DNA of 64,000 nt from Promicromonospora soli (GCF_014653785.1 NZ_BNAS01000002.1:718807-782806), one strand, 5' to 3'. Shown: positions 8,125 through 17,893, counted from the stretch's first letter. Notes: generated from the sequence alone by a model not told the origin. Numbers and translations are program-made.

Positions 8125-10335
8125 GTGTGCTTCTTCAGACGAAAGTCCAAGCGAGTAGCGGCAGCTGCGCCTGTTGCGACGCCGGCTGCGTCGGCAGCGG
8201 CGTCCGACTCGTCCGTCTCGGAGCCGCCCTCTGCGGCCGGGGAGCCCTCTGCTGATACGGCACCGGCATCGTTGGTGGCCGCGCGGACTGATCGGCCGGC
8301 ATCGGGCGCCGACGCGATTCCCGGACAGCAGACCACCGATGCACCTGCCACGGAGCCGCCGGACGCCTCGGTCGAGGACGGAACGAGCGAGAGCCTGGAA
8401 GCGGCATCGGAGTCGCAAGCGGATGCGCGATCCCGCGAGGCGGCGGAGGGCGAGCCGAAGACGCTCCCGCGGTCGGACGAGTCCGAACGGACGCCCGGCG
8501 TGTCCCAACCGTCCAGCTCCGCCCCAGTCGCTCTGACTGGAGGAACTCCTGGCGACGAGAGCTTCGAGGCCGGTTCTGATGCGGGAGAACGCGAGGGGAG
8601 TGGCGCGGGATCGGCCGAGCCCTCGAGGTCGGCCGAGCCGACGAGCCCGGGGGAACCGACGCAGCCCGAAGAGCCTGAGGACGCGGAAATACCGTCGTCA
8701 GTAGACATGGCTCCGCCGCAGTCCGAGATCGTGCGCACGGGCCCTCGCGATGAGGTCTGGGGTCAGGATCGCCCCGGTCGGGAAGGGGAGAGCGCCACCG
8801 CGCTGAACGAGTTGATCGAGTCCGTGACGATGTCCGCATCGGCAGGGCATGAGATGGCCGCCGAATTGGCCGAGGCAGGGGAGATCGACGACGTGACAGG
8901 CGTGCTGGAACAGCAGTCGGGCAACGCAGACAGGGCGGCCGACGTAGAAGACCGGGCGGCCGACATAGAAGGCAGAGCGGCCGACGTAGGAGCGGCAGAT
9001 GTGGATCCGGATCTGATGGACGAGCTTCCCTCGGATCGGCCGGTGCCGGCAGACGCGATCAAGCGTGCGAGCGAGGCACTCGACGCAGCGGTCAACGCCG
9101 CGCCCGCGGTGATCGGTTCCACCGGGTTTGTGGACGATGACGAGGCCGTGGCGTTCGTCGACTCGGAACTCACACATTTCGACGGAGAATCTGGGTCGGA
9201 GGCCGAGCCAGAAGACGTGGCCAGCGATTACAGTGTCCGCGTGACGGATCCGATTCCTGTGCAGAGCCTCTCCGCTCCCGACGTTTCACGTGAAACGTCT
9301 GGGTCCGTGCAGACGCCCCTTGGCACCCAGCAGCCCACGGGCGGCCCGCACGGTAGCGATGACGAGCGGCGGTCGGCCCTCATCGCAACCGTCCCGGCCG
9401 TTGACGAAACGACTCCTGTCGCCGCCGAGCTCGCGATGGACGCTCGCCGACGCATCGAACTTCAGGGGCGGCGGTTCCCACGCCCGCCGAAGACCCGCAT
9501 CATCACGGTGGCAAACCAGAAGGGCGGCGTCGGCAAGACGACGACCACGGTGAACGTCGCCGCGGGCCTGGCGCAGTCCGGCCTGAACGTCCTCGTCATC
9601 GACAACGATCCGCAGGGCAACGCCTCGACGGCACTAGGCATCGAGCACCGTGCGGGGACTCCGTCGGTCTACGAGGTCCTCGTTGAGGGCGAGTCCCTGG
9701 CGAGCACCGTGCAGCAATGCCCGGACGTTCCCAATCTCTGGGGCGTGCCTGCGACGATCGACCTCTCCGGCTCCGAGATCGAGCTCGTCTCTCTGGTTTC
9801 ACGTGAAACCAGGCTCCGCAAGGCGATCGACAAGTATCTCGCTGACCGGCTCGCTGCGGGCGAGGAGCGGATCGACTACGTTCTCATCGACTGCCCGCCG
9901 AGCCTTGGGCTGCTGACGGTCAACGCCTTCGTAGCGGGCCGTGAGGTCTTCATTCCCATCCAGTGCGAGTACTACGCGCTCGAAGGCCTGAGCCAGCTGC
10001 TCAAGACGATCGACCTGATCCGGTCACACCTGAACCCTGAGCTTCGCGTCTCGTCGATCCTGCTGACCATGTACGACGGTCGCACCAACCTGGCGCAGCA
10101 GGTCGCAGGCGAGGTCCGGTCGCACTTCCCGGCCGAGACCTTCAAGACGACGATCCCGCGTTCGGTGCGGATCTCCGAGGCTCCGAGCTACGGCCAGACG
10201 GTGATGACGTACGACCCGACGTCGACGGGCGCACTCGCGTACCTTCAGGCGTCCCGTGAGCTCGCCGAGCGTGGTCAGGGCGGCTCGAGCCCGCGCCGCG
10301 CGATGAAGGCGGAGCCAGTCGGAGCGCAGGATTGA
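8125..10335 (+). CDS. parA: Chromosome partitioning ATPase ParA with long acidic N-terminal extension
   Basis: ParA is the Walker-type ATPase that moves ParB-parS complexes. The ATPase domain starts near residue 455 (IITVANQKGGVGKTTTTVNV, deviant Walker A) and includes VLIDCPPSLGLL and the SVRISEAPSYGQTVMTYDP C-terminal signature. It is preceded in frame by about 450 residues that look disordered, rich in Ala, Glu, Asp, Ser and Pro, including a DRAADVE-type heptad repeat. The GTG at 8125 is the furthest start; its RBS is weak, and a later start cannot be ruled out. Two parS sites lie inside the coding region. A usual ParA is about 260-320 residues. Confidence 0.85.
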   Translation: MCFFRRKSKRVAAAAPVATPAASAAASDSSVSEPPSAAGEPSADTAPASLVAARTDRPASGADAIPGQQTTDAPATEPPDASVEDGTSESLEAASESQADARSREAAEGEPKTLPRSDESERTPGVSQPSSSAPVALTGGTPGDESFEAGSDAGEREGSGAGSAEPSRSAEPTSPGEPTQPEEPEDAEIPSSVDMAPPQSEIVRTGPRDEVWGQDRPGREGESATALNELIESVTMSASAGHEMAAELAEAGEIDDVTGVLEQQSGNADRAADVEDRAADIEGRAADVGAADVDPDLMDELPSDRPVPADAIKRASEALDAAVNAAPAVIGSTGFVDDDEAVAFVDSELTHFDGESGSEAEPEDVASDYSVRVTDPIPVQSLSAPDVSRETSGSVQTPLGTQQPTGGPHGSDDERRSALIATVPAVDETTPVAAELAMDARRRIELQGRRFPRPPKTRIITVANQKGGVGKTTTTVNVAAGLAQSGLNVLVIDNDPQGNASTALGIEHRAGTPSVYEVLVEGESLASTVQQCPDVPNLWGVPATIDLSGSEIELVSLVSRETRLRKAIDKYLADRLAAGEERIDYVLIDCPPSLGLLTVNAFVAGREVFIPIQCEYYALEGLSQLLKTIDLIRSHLNPELRVSSILLTMYDGRTNLAQQVAGEVRSHFPAETFKTTIPRSVRISEAPSYGQTVMTYDPTSTGALAYLQASRELAERGQGGSSPRRAMKAEPVGAQD
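8929..8991 (+). repeat. Three tandem 21-bp repeats within parA
   Basis: Units at 8929-8949, 8950-8970 and 8971-8991 are near-identical (GACCGGGCGGCCGACATAGA type) and encode tandem DRAADVE / DRAADIE / GRAADVG heptads in the disordered extension of ParA. Confidence 0.85.
9282..9297. other. parS: parS site inside the parA extension
   Basis: CGTTTCACGTGAAACG, an exact parS palindrome, lies in the coding sequence of the disordered N-terminal part of ParA, where it encodes VSRET. Confidence 0.93.
9795..9810. other. parS: parS site inside the ParA ATPase domain
   Basis: GGTTTCACGTGAAACC contains the exact parS core and encodes the VSRETR part of the ATPase domain. Confidence 0.93.
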
Positions 10336-10432
10336 TGGTCCGCAGTGACGAACGGGGCGCGATGCGCCTCGTGATGATGGAGATGAAGCCTGTCCGCGCT
10401 CGGCGTCGGACCGAAACCGACGAGGAGACACG

Positions 10433-11707
10433 ATGAGTGCGAAGCGACGCGGGCTCGGGCGGGGCCTGGGCGCCCTGATCCCGACGGGTCCTGAGCTGGA
10501 CGAGCAGGCACCCGGTGCGGGGTTGGGCGAGTCGGACGGCGCCGACGGCGCGCTGGGCGGCTCGGTCGCGACCGTCGTCGAAGAGCGACCGTCACCGGCG
10601 CTTGCCCCGACGGACGAGGTTCCGGTGAGCACAGTGTCGGTCGGCACGGTCTCGACGGAGTCGGTGCCGGAGAAGAGGATCGTCAAGAACACCGGTCCCC
10701 GCCCGAGCACGGTGAAGTGGGACTCCGCGATCGCGAGCGGCCGGCTCTCGGTTGCCAACGAGGCAGCGGAGGGTGGCGGCGGCTCGGCGCTCGACGACAC
10801 CTTCTTCAGCCGGGAGCAGGGTGCGTCCGACGCTGTTTCACGTGAAACACCGGAACTTGTTCCCGTGCCGGGCGCGCGCTTCGCGGAACTGCCCGTCACC
10901 GCGATCCGCCCGAACACGTGGCAGCCGCGGACGGTCTTCGACGAGGGTGACCTCGACGAGCTGGTCGAGTCGATCCGGGAGATCGGCGTCCTTCAGCCGA
11001 TCGTCGTTCGCCCCGACAAGGAGCACCCCGGTGAGTACGAGCTCATCATGGGTGAGCGGCGCTGGCGCGCAACGCAAGCCGCCGAGCTCGAGACGATTCC
11101 CGCGATCGTTCGCGACACCGACGACGGAGACATGCTCCGGGACGCGCTGCTGGAGAACCTGCACCGCGCGGATCTGAACCCGCTCGAAGAGGCGGCGGCC
11201 TACCGCCAGCTCCTCGACGACTTCGGCTGCACGCACGAGGAGCTCGCCACGCGCATCGCGCGTAGCCGTCCGCAGATCTCGAACACCTTGCGTCTGCTGC
11301 GGCTGCCCCCGCTGGTGCAGCGCCGTGTCGCAGCCGGTGTGCTGTCGGCCGGCCACGCACGCGCCCTCCTCGGCCTGAGCGACGGCGCGGAGATCGAACG
11401 GCTCGCGCAGCGCATCGTGTCGGAGGGGCTCTCGGTGCGTGCGACCGAGGAGATCGTGATGCTCACGGAGTCTGACGGCAGCGGTACCAAGACGCGCAAG
11501 GCGCCGCGGGCCGGTACGCGCAGCGAGGCCGTGGACGAGCTGGCGACGCGGCTCTCCGACCGGTTCGAGACGCGGGTCAAGGTGGCGCTCGGGAAGAACA
11601 AGGGCCGCATGACCGTCGAGTTCGCCTCGGTCGAGGACCTCAACCGCATCCTCAACGTCATGGCACCCGACGAGCGGGGTCTGCTCAAGGCGACGCCTGA
11701 CGCCTGA
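10433..11707 (+). CDS. parB: Chromosome partitioning protein ParB
   Basis: ParB (424 residues) is the CTP-dependent clamp that binds parS and loads condensin. It starts with the conserved ParA-contact motif [15 protein letters not shown], followed by an unusually long linker to about residue 140. Then come the ParB N-domain with GERRWRA (CTP site), the [14 protein letters not shown] box, a helix-turn-helix ([19 protein letters not shown]) and a C-terminal dimer domain. Ninety-seven bases separate it from parA. A perfect parS site lies in the linker-coding DNA. Confidence 0.96.
   Translation: MSAKRRGLGRGLGALIPTGPELDEQAPGAGLGESDGADGALGGSVATVVEERPSPALAPTDEVPVSTVSVGTVSTESVPEKRIVKNTGPRPSTVKWDSAIASGRLSVANEAAEGGGGSALDDTFFSREQGASDAVSRETPELVPVPGARFAELPVTAIRPNTWQPRTVFDEGDLDELVESIREIGVLQPIVVRPDKEHPGEYELIMGERRWRATQAAELETIPAIVRDTDDGDMLRDALLENLHRADLNPLEEAAAYRQLLDDFGCTHEELATRIARSRPQISNTLRLLRLPPLVQRRVAAGVLSAGHARALLGLSDGAEIERLAQRIVSEGLSVRATEEIVMLTESDGSGTKTRKAPRAGTRSEAVDELATRLSDRFETRVKVALGKNKGRMTVEFASVEDLNRILNVMAPDERGLLKATPDA
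10834..10849. other. parS: parS site inside parB
   Basis: TGTTTCACGTGAAACA is the full 16-bp parS consensus. It lies in the region coding the N-terminal linker of ParB. Confidence 0.95.
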
Positions 11708-11722
11708 CGCGCTAGACAGCAC

Positions 11723-11770
11723 ACGGCTCCGGGCCGGCACCCCCTGCGGGAGGTGCCGGCCCGGAGCCGT
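11723..11770. terminator. Bidirectional terminator between parB and ddl
   Basis: Perfect 19-bp arms (11723-11741 and 11752-11770, core GGCTCCGGGCCGGCACC) form a long stem between the convergent parB and ligase genes and can serve both strands. Confidence 0.85.
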
Positions 11771-11794
11771 TGTGCGCACGGGCCGCCCCACGCG

Positions 11795-12817
11795 CTATCG
11801 CGCAGGCGTCAGGGCGGTGTCGACTATGGCGCGGTACAGGGACGACAGTTCGTAACCGCTCGCCGCTACGGCCTGGGGCAGAAGTGACATCTCTGTCATA
11901 CCCGGCGCGACATTGACCTCAAGGATCTGGGCGACGCCGGACCGGTCGAGGATCAGGTCTGTGCGGGAGAGGTGTCGCAGGTGCAGCGCCTCGTGTGCGC
12001 GCACGGCGGCGTCGGCCACGAGGGTTGCCTGCTCCGCGGTAAGGCGCGCTGGTGCGAAGAACTCGGTCTCGCCGGCGACGTAGCGAGCGGCGTAGTCGTA
12101 CCCGCCGTCGGCCACGATCTCAACGGCGGGGAGGGCCTCCGGCCCGTCCGGGCCGTCGATCACGCTGACCGCCAGCTCGACACCGTCGATCGCCTGCTCG
12201 ATGAGTGCGGTCTCGCCGTAGGCGAAGCACTCCACCATCGCGCGAGCGAGGTCCTCGGCGCGGGTCACGACGGTGACGCCGAGCGCGGAGCCGCCCTCGG
12301 TCGGCTTGACCACCAGCGGGAGCCCGAGGCGTCGCACTATCGTGTCGAGCACCGGCTGCGCGCCGAGATCACGGAAGAGGCTCTGGGGGAGCGTCACGTA
12401 GTCGGGCGTCGCGAGCCCGGCGTCGAGCAGGGCAGCCTTCGAGATCGGCTTGTTCCACACCACGCGGCTGGCGCGCGGACCCGTGCCGACATAGGGGAGG
12501 CCGACCATGTCGAGCACGTCGCGGACCGAGCCGTCCTCACCGGAGGCGCCGTGCAGCAGCGGCCAGACGACGTCGGGCCGGGTCTCGCGGAGGAACGCCA
12601 GGAGGTCGGCGTCGACGTCGTGCAGCACGACCTCCAGGCCGGTGGCGCGCAGCGCCTCCGCGACCCGGCGCCCCGATCGGAGTGACACGTCCCGTTCGTG
12701 CGACAGGCCGCCGGCGAGGACAACGACCAGGGGAGCGCCTCGCGCGGCGTCCGGCCGGGCAGGCGCGGCGGGTGCGCCCGTGGGTGCGTCGGACGGGGCG
12801 GGGGCGGAACTGGTCAT
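11795..12817 (-). CDS. D-alanine--D-alanine ligase family protein
   Basis: This 340-residue ATP-grasp enzyme probably joins two D-alanines for peptidoglycan synthesis. It shows the family N-terminus (VVVLAGGLSHERDVSLRSG), the WPLLHGASGEDGSV loop, the ATP-grasp segment LPLVVKPTEGGSALGV and the metal-binding end ILEVNVAPGMTEMS. The first 25 residues are a Pro/Ala-rich tail. A second ligase elsewhere in the genome is common in actinobacteria, so this may be a paralogue with another role, and I leave the symbol empty. Confidence 0.88.
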   Translation of the reverse strand: MTSSAPAPSDAPTGAPAAPARPDAARGAPLVVVLAGGLSHERDVSLRSGRRVAEALRATGLEVVLHDVDADLLAFLRETRPDVVWPLLHGASGEDGSVRDVLDMVGLPYVGTGPRASRVVWNKPISKAALLDAGLATPDYVTLPQSLFRDLGAQPVLDTIVRRLGLPLVVKPTEGGSALGVTVVTRAEDLARAMVECFAYGETALIEQAIDGVELAVSVIDGPDGPEALPAVEIVADGGYDYAARYVAGETEFFAPARLTAEQATLVADAAVRAHEALHLRHLSRTDLILDRSGVAQILEVNVAPGMTEMSLLPQAVAASGYELSSLYRAIVDTALTPAR

Positions 12818-12874
12818 CGAGGACTCACTCGGTCGGGATCTATGGTCAACGGCTCAGCTGCCATCGTGTCAGAC

Positions 12875-12900
12875 GCGCAGGTCACCCGGGCGACCTGCGC
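12875..12900 (-). terminator. Hairpin between ligase and aminotransferase genes
   Basis: GCGCAGGTC (12875-12883) pairs with GACCTGCGC (12892-12900). It lies just downstream of the ligase start and upstream of the aminotransferase stop, on the gap between two minus-strand genes. It could act as terminator for the aminotransferase. Confidence 0.5.
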
Positions 12901-12920
12901 ATCGGACACGGAACGGCGCG

Positions 12921-14231
12921 TCACGCCAGGTCGGGAGCCGGGCCCTCGACGTCGTCCGTGTCGGGGTCGGGCTGCGCGGAAGTGCCGAAGATCTGCACCA
13001 GCTCGGACTCGCCGTTCACGACGCCGGCCAGCCTGCGTACGCCCTCGCGGATGCGTTCCGGCGTGGGGAAGCAGAAAGAGAGGCGCATGTGGTCGGAGCC
13101 GCTGCCGTCGTAGTAGAACGCCGTACCCGGGACGTACGCGACGCGCGCGGTGACCGCGCGGGGCAGCATCGCGCGGGCGTCGAGACCGTCGGGAAGCCGC
13201 ACCCAGACGAAGAAGCCACCGTTCGGTACGTTCCACGAAGCACCGGGCAGGTACTCACCGAGCGCGCCGACGAGGGCGTTGCGCCGCTCGCGGTACATCT
13301 CGCGGTAGGCCTTGATCTGCGCCTTCCAGTCGCACGTCTCGAGGTAGGTCGCCACGGCGAGCTGCGAGGCGTTCGACGGCGACAGGACCGCCGACTCGCT
13401 CGCGAGCACGAGCTTGTCGCGCACCGCGTGCGGAGCAATCACGAAGCCCACGCGGTAGCCCGGCGCGAAAGTCTTGGAGAAGGAACCGAGGTACAGGACG
13501 CCGTCGGTGTCGTAGGAGCGCAGCGCGGGCAGCAGCTCGTCGTCGAACCCGAGGAGGCCGTACGGGTTGTCCTCGACGACGAGGACGCCGTGCCGGCGGC
13601 AGATCTCCAGCACCTGCGGCCGGCGCTCGGCGGACAACGAGACGCCCGCAGGATTTTGGAACGTCGGGACCGTATAGAGAAACTTCACGCGGCGGCCCTC
13701 GGCCGCCAGGCGGGTGAGCGTCGCCTCGAGCTCGGCCGGGACCAGGCCGTCGGCGTCGAGGGGCACCTGGACGACGTCGGCCTGGTAGGACCGGAACACG
13801 CCCAGCGCCCCCACGTACGACGGCGCCTCGGCGATCACGACGTCCCCCGGGTCCACGAAGATGCGGGTCACGAGGTCGAGCGCGGACTGCGAGCCGGTGG
13901 TGACGACGACGTCGTCGGCGTGGGCGGACACGCCCTCGAGCGAGACGACCTGCGTGATGTGCTCGCGCAGCACCTCCTCGCCCTGGCCGGAACCGTACTG
14001 GAGGGCAGTGGTGCCCTTGGTGGCGATGAGTCGCTGCATGGTGTCGGCGATGACGTCGAGGGGCAGGCCCTCGAGGTACGGCATGCCGCCTGCCAGTGAC
14101 ACGACCTCCGGGCGGTTCGCCACCGAGAAGAGTGCCCGGATCTCCGAGGCGCGCATGCCGTGCGCTCGCGCCGCGTACGAACCGAACCACGGGTCGAGGC
14201 GGTTACCGGCAGTCTCGGGAAGCTCGTTCAC
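12921..14231 (-). CDS. PLP-dependent aminotransferase (MocR/2-aminoadipate type)
   Basis: This 436-residue fold-type I aminotransferase belongs to the class I/II group related to 2-aminoadipate aminotransferase and MocR C-terminal domains. The start of the family domain is SEIRALFSVANRPEVVSLAGG. The PLP-binding lysine lies in YLGSFSKTFAPGYRVGFV (Lys near residue 268), and VVEDNPYGLL carries the cofactor aspartate. There is no N-terminal GntR helix-turn-helix, so it is an enzyme rather than a MocR regulator. The substrate cannot be read from the sequence. This gene commonly lies between parAB and trxAB in related genomes. Confidence 0.88.
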   Translation of the reverse strand: MNELPETAGNRLDPWFGSYAARAHGMRASEIRALFSVANRPEVVSLAGGMPYLEGLPLDVIADTMQRLIATKGTTALQYGSGQGEEVLREHITQVVSLEGVSAHADDVVVTTGSQSALDLVTRIFVDPGDVVIAEAPSYVGALGVFRSYQADVVQVPLDADGLVPAELEATLTRLAAEGRRVKFLYTVPTFQNPAGVSLSAERRPQVLEICRRHGVLVVEDNPYGLLGFDDELLPALRSYDTDGVLYLGSFSKTFAPGYRVGFVIAPHAVRDKLVLASESAVLSPSNASQLAVATYLETCDWKAQIKAYREMYRERRNALVGALGEYLPGASWNVPNGGFFVWVRLPDGLDARAMLPRAVTARVAYVPGTAFYYDGSGSDHMRLSFCFPTPERIREGVRRLAGVVNGESELVQIFGTSAQPDPDTDDVEGPAPDLA

Positions 14232-14347
14232 GCGGCCCAGTCTCGCATGCAGGCGGTGTGCTACCCAGTGTCCGTTCGTGGCGAAACGGTGAGATTACGC
14301 GGCTCCGAGGCGGTTCCGACGCCGATTCCGACGGTGTTCCGACGCAG

Positions 14348-14406
14348 AAGAGCGCGCGTCCGATGCCGCACCCGATCGGTGATCAGGTGGGACGGACACG
14401 CGCTCT
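14348..14406 (-). terminator. Stem-loop downstream of trxA
   Basis: AGAGCGCG-C-GTCCG pairs with CGGAC-A-CGCGCTCT with one internal mismatch. It lies 22 bp beyond the trxA stop on the minus strand. Confidence 0.65.
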
Positions 14407-14427
14407 ACCGAGCGGTGCGCGAAGCGA

Positions 14428-14754
14428 TCAGCCCGCGAGGACCTCGTCGATCTCCTCGGTCAGCGCGCGCTTCGGCCGGGCGCCGATGATCGACTTCACG
14501 ACCTCGCCACCCTTGTAGACGTTGAGCGTCGGGATCGACACGATGCCGTAGTCCATGGCGGTCTGGCGGTTCTCGTCGGTGTCGAGCTTGACGATCTTGA
14601 TCTTGCCCTCGTACTCGTCGGACAGCTCCTCGAGGATCGGCGCCACCATGCGGCACGGGCCGCACCAAGTGGCCCAGAAGTCGACGAAGACAGGAATGTC
14701 AGAGTCGAGGACCTCGGCCTTGAAGGTGTCGTCGGTGACCGTGATGGTGCTCAT
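14428..14754 (-). CDS. trxA: Thioredoxin
   Basis: A 108-residue classical thioredoxin that reduces protein disulfides in the cytoplasm. The active site reads [14 protein letters not shown] (Cys near residues 30 and 33), and the cis-proline segment is [11 protein letters not shown]. Length and motifs are standard. AAGGAG precedes the ATG. It follows trxB by 67 bp on the same strand, and the two form the thioredoxin redox pair. Confidence 0.96.
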   Translation of the reverse strand: MSTITVTDDTFKAEVLDSDIPVFVDFWATWCGPCRMVAPILEELSDEYEGKIKIVKLDTDENRQTAMDYGIVSIPTLNVYKGGEVVKSIIGARPKRALTEEIDEVLAG

Positions 14755-14821
14755 CCAGCATCTCCTTGTTCGTGGCCCTGGGGGCCGAGTGGGGCGGGTC
14801 GGGTTGAAGCCGGCCGGAAGG

Positions 14822-15796
14822 TCAGTCGTTCAGCGAATCGAGGTACGCCTGGGCATCGAGTGCTGCGGAGCAGCCCGAGCCGGCGGCCGTGATCGCCTGG
14901 CGGTAGGTGTGGTCCACGACGTCGCCGCAGGCGAAGACGCCGGAAAGGTTGGTGCGAGTGCTGCGGCCCTCGACGAGGATGTAGCCGTTCTCGTCCAGGT
15001 CGACCTGGCCCTTGACCAGGTCGGTGCGGGGCTCGTGGCCGATCGCGATGAACAGGCCGCTCGCGTCCATGTCCCGGATATCGCCGGTGACCGTGTCGCG
15101 AAGGCTGAGGCCCGAGACCTTGTTCTCACCGGTGATGCCGGCGACCTCGCTGTTCCACGCGAACTCGATCTTCGGGTCCGCGATGGCACGCTCGGCCATG
15201 ATCTTCGAGGCGCGCAGGCCGTCGCGGCGGTGCACCACAGTGACCTTCGAAGCGAAACGGGTCAGGAACGTGGCTTCCTCCATCGCGGAGTCACCACCAC
15301 CGACCACGACGATGTCCTGGTCGCGGAAGAAGAAGCCGTCGCACGTGGCGCACCACGAGACGCCGCGCCCGGAGAGGCGCTTCTCGTCGGGCAGGCCCAG
15401 CTCGCGGTAGGCGGAGCCGGTCGCCAGAATCACGGAGCGGGCGCGGTAGGTGTCGCCGCCGCCCGTCACGATCGTCTTGATGTCGCCGCTGAGCTCGACC
15501 TGCTCGGCGTCGTCCCAGATGACCTTGGCGCCGAACTTCTCCGCCTGCTCGCGCATGGCGTCCATCATGTCGGGACCCTGGATCCCGGCGGGGAAACCGG
15601 GGAAGTTCTCGACCTCGGTCGTGTTCATCAGCGCGCCGCCGGCGGTGACCGAGCCCGCGATGACTACGGGCGCAAAGCCGGCACGCGCCGCGTAGATCGC
15701 GGCGGTGTAACCCGCGGGGCCGGACCCCACGATGACGACGTCGAGCACGGGGGCGTCGGTGGTCCCGGCAGCCGGAGCTGTGGTCTGTTCGGTCAA
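14822..15796 (-). CDS. trxB: Thioredoxin-disulfide reductase
   Basis: TrxB passes electrons from NADPH through FAD to thioredoxin. It shows the FAD-binding [18 protein letters not shown], the redox-active CATCDG motif ([10 protein letters not shown]), the NADPH-binding [13 protein letters not shown] and the C-terminal [21 protein letters not shown] prefer the TTG at 15796 because GAGGAG lies 6 nt upstream, giving 324 residues, the family length. An in-frame ATG at 15817 lacks an RBS and an even earlier ATG at 15901 would add an unrelated leader. Confidence 0.94.
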   Translation of the reverse strand: MTEQTTAPAAGTTDAPVLDVVIVGSGPAGYTAAIYAARAGFAPVVIAGSVTAGGALMNTTEVENFPGFPAGIQGPDMMDAMREQAEKFGAKVIWDDAEQVELSGDIKTIVTGGGDTYRARSVILATGSAYRELGLPDEKRLSGRGVSWCATCDGFFFRDQDIVVVGGGDSAMEEATFLTRFASKVTVVHRRDGLRASKIMAERAIADPKIEFAWNSEVAGITGENKVSGLSLRDTVTGDIRDMDASGLFIAIGHEPRTDLVKGQVDLDENGYILVEGRSTRTNLSGVFACGDVVDHTYRQAITAAGSGCSAALDAQAYLDSLND

Positions 15797-15943
15797 GGCG
15801 GTCTCCTCGAGTTCCATGGGCACACGCAACAACACGCGGGCGGGTCCCAGTGTTCCAGCCGATGTCGTCCATGGCTCGGCCGTGGGCGTGAGTCTCGCCA
15901 CACAATATCGACATACTTCGATGGATGGGACCCCCGGGCCGGT

Positions 15944-16021
15944 ACCGGAACACGAGAGCGGCCCCGGGCCGGCACTCCCAATGCGGGAATGCGGGCCCGG
16001 GGCCGTTCTCGGTGTTCCGGT
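15944..16021 (-). terminator. Large stem-loop after the pseudokinase gene
   Basis: Arms of nearly 27 bp (15944-15970 and 15993-16021, core GCGGCCCCGGGCC) enclose an inner imperfect hairpin. It lies 19 bp past the stop of the minus-strand pseudokinase gene. Confidence 0.75.
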
Positions 16022-16039
16022 GACATCTCGGCGAAGCCG

Positions 16040-17893
16040 TCAGCTGAGCACGACCTCGTTCAGCTCGAGCCGGAAGCCGTCGGAGACCTGCGGTAGCTCG
16101 GTGATCCAGATCGTGAACGCATCGCTCACCACCGGCTCGGTCAGCTCGAACGTGGTGGTCTCAGAGAACGTGCCCTCGGCGAGCACCTCTCCGCCCTCTC
16201 CGCCCTCGAGGATCTGCACCGTGCCGCCAGGGGTGTTGGTGAGGAGCTCGACCTTGGTGACCGACGCCGGCTCGCGGAGCTTGAGCTCCATCCCCAGCGC
16301 GTCCTTGTAGCCACCGAACGCCGCCTGCTGGTAGGTGGTCGTGTAGTAGAACGTGGCTGGGTCGGTGTCGTAGGCGAGCTCGACCTTCTCCGGGTGGTCG
16401 ATCGTGTCACCCTCCCACTCCAGGTTGCCCAGCAGGGTGGCGGAGTCGATCACCGGACGCGCCTCAGTCTGCGCGGGAGGGGATGCCTCGCTGCTGCCCT
16501 CTCCCTCGTCACCCGTGCCCGCGGTGGAGGTCGCCGCGGGCGTCGGCGACGCGTCGGCGATCACATCGGGGGTCGGCGAGAGCACGGCGTTGATGGCCCA
16601 GATCAGGCCGGCCACGACGGCGACGCCGACGAGACCCAGCACGATCGGCGTCGGGTTCACGCCGCCGCGCTTGGGCGCGGGCTGCGTGGCGAACCCAGCA
16701 TCCTGCTCGTAGTAGCCGCCGTTGGGGTCGAAGCCGCCGGGGGCGTACTGCGGCGGGTACTGCTGGGGCGCCTGCTGCGCGTACGCCTGGTCGTATCCCG
16801 GCTGGGGCTGTGCGACCGGCTGGCCGAACTGGTCGTAGCCCGACGACCCGCCCTCCGGGGGCGGGGGCGGCACCGGGGCGTGCTGCCCGTAGGCCTGCGG
16901 CTCATAGGTGTACTCGTTCTGCGGCTCCGGGTAGCCGGCGGGCACGCTGCCCGCCCCCGTCGCGATGGTCTCGTCGGTGCGTGCGATCCGGCCGGAGACG
17001 GGACGCCGCGCGGGCGGTGTCCCCTCGCCGCTGAAAGCGTCGGCGATGGACTGCCGTCGCGGACCCTCCGGCTCGGGCTGCACAAATCCAGGCAGCGATG
17101 CCACTACGGAAACCTCTCCCCACGGCTGGAGAGCCGTGGTCACGTCGTCGGGGTTCATCGGTCCGTCGGTGCCGCCGGACGCGTCGAACGTCCGGGCCAC
17201 CAGGGCGTCGATGTCGGTGTCCACGTGGGGCACCAAAGTGGACAGTGGCGCCACAGCGCCTGAAGCGTCGACCTGCGCGGGCAGCGGGATCAGGGTGTCC
17301 TTCGCGATCCAGCCGGCCTCGAGATCGCTGCCGGGCCAGCGCGCCGTCATCGCGTAGTAGAGCAGGGCGACAAGTCCCTGGGCGTCGAGCAGCGCGGGCT
17401 TCACGTTCAGCGTATCGCCCGAGGCGAGGCCGCCGTCGAGCCCCAGGCCGGTGACCCGGACCCGGTGGCCGTCGATCCGCACGGCCTCGGGGCGCAGCGC
17501 CGTGTGGTGGACACCGCGGGCGTGGGCCACGCCGAGGGCGGCAGCCGCCTCACCGACGATCGCCCGGGCCTGCTGCTCGTCCACCAGGCCGCTCGAGACG
17601 ATCTCGGTCAGCGTGGTGCCGGTGTGCGGTTCGGTGACCACGTACTTGTGCCCGTCGGCATCGGACCCGGCGTCGAGCACCCGGACCAGGCGCGGGTCCG
17701 TCACGAGTGCCGCGCGCCGCGCGGCGTCCAGGGCGTCGTTCGCATAGTGCCCGGTCACGAGCGTCACGCGGACCTCGCGGTCCAGGATCAGGTCGTGCGC
17801 CTCCCAGGCGGTGGCCGCGGCAAGGTCGGTGGTCGTCCGCTGGCCAAGCCTGTATCTCTCGACAAGCACGCTGCCTGGCTCGACGGTGCTCAC
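16040..17893 (-). CDS. Membrane-anchored pseudokinase associated with MurJ
   Basis: This 617-residue protein has a degenerate Ser/Thr protein-kinase domain (residues about 10-270), a Pro/Gly/Gln/Tyr-rich linker, one membrane helix (about 415-440, PIVLGLVGVAVVAGLIWAI) and an extracellular beta domain at the C-terminus resembling discoidin/NPCBM folds. Catalytic residues are missing: the HRD aspartate is Ala (HTALRPEA), the VAIK lysine is Thr, and DFG is replaced by GLG. In Mycobacterium the equivalent pseudokinase is fused to MviN and binds FhaA; here it is a separate gene next to murJ. GTG at 17893 has GAGGAGG upstream. A regulatory role in peptidoglycan synthesis is inferred. Confidence 0.85.
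   Translation of the reverse strand: MSTVEPGSVLVERYRLGQRTTTDLAAATAWEAHDLILDREVRVTLVTGHYANDALDAARRAALVTDPRLVRVLDAGSDADGHKYVVTEPHTGTTLTEIVSSGLVDEQQARAIVGEAAAALGVAHARGVHHTALRPEAVRIDGHRVRVTGLGLDGGLASGDTLNVKPALLDAQGLVALLYYAMTARWPGSDLEAGWIAKDTLIPLPAQVDASGAVAPLSTLVPHVDTDIDALVARTFDASGGTDGPMNPDDVTTALQPWGEVSVVASLPGFVQPEPEGPRRQSIADAFSGEGTPPARRPVSGRIARTDETIATGAGSVPAGYPEPQNEYTYEPQAYGQHAPVPPPPPEGGSSGYDQFGQPVAQPQPGYDQAYAQQAPQQYPPQYAPGGFDPNGGYYEQDAGFATQPAPKRGGVNPTPIVLGLVGVAVVAGLIWAINAVLSPTPDVIADASPTPAATSTAGTGDEGEGSSEASPPAQTEARPVIDSATLLGNLEWEGDTIDHPEKVELAYDTDPATFYYTTTYQQAAFGGYKDALGMELKLREPASVTKVELLTNTPGGTVQILEGGEGGEVLAEGTFSETTTFELTEPVVSDAFTIWITELPQVSDGFRLELNEVVLS

Noticed and set aside
8929-8991. CRISPR-like repeat
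   Set aside because: Tandem 21-bp units without spacers, in frame in parA; no cas genes are present. No CRISPR array was found anywhere.
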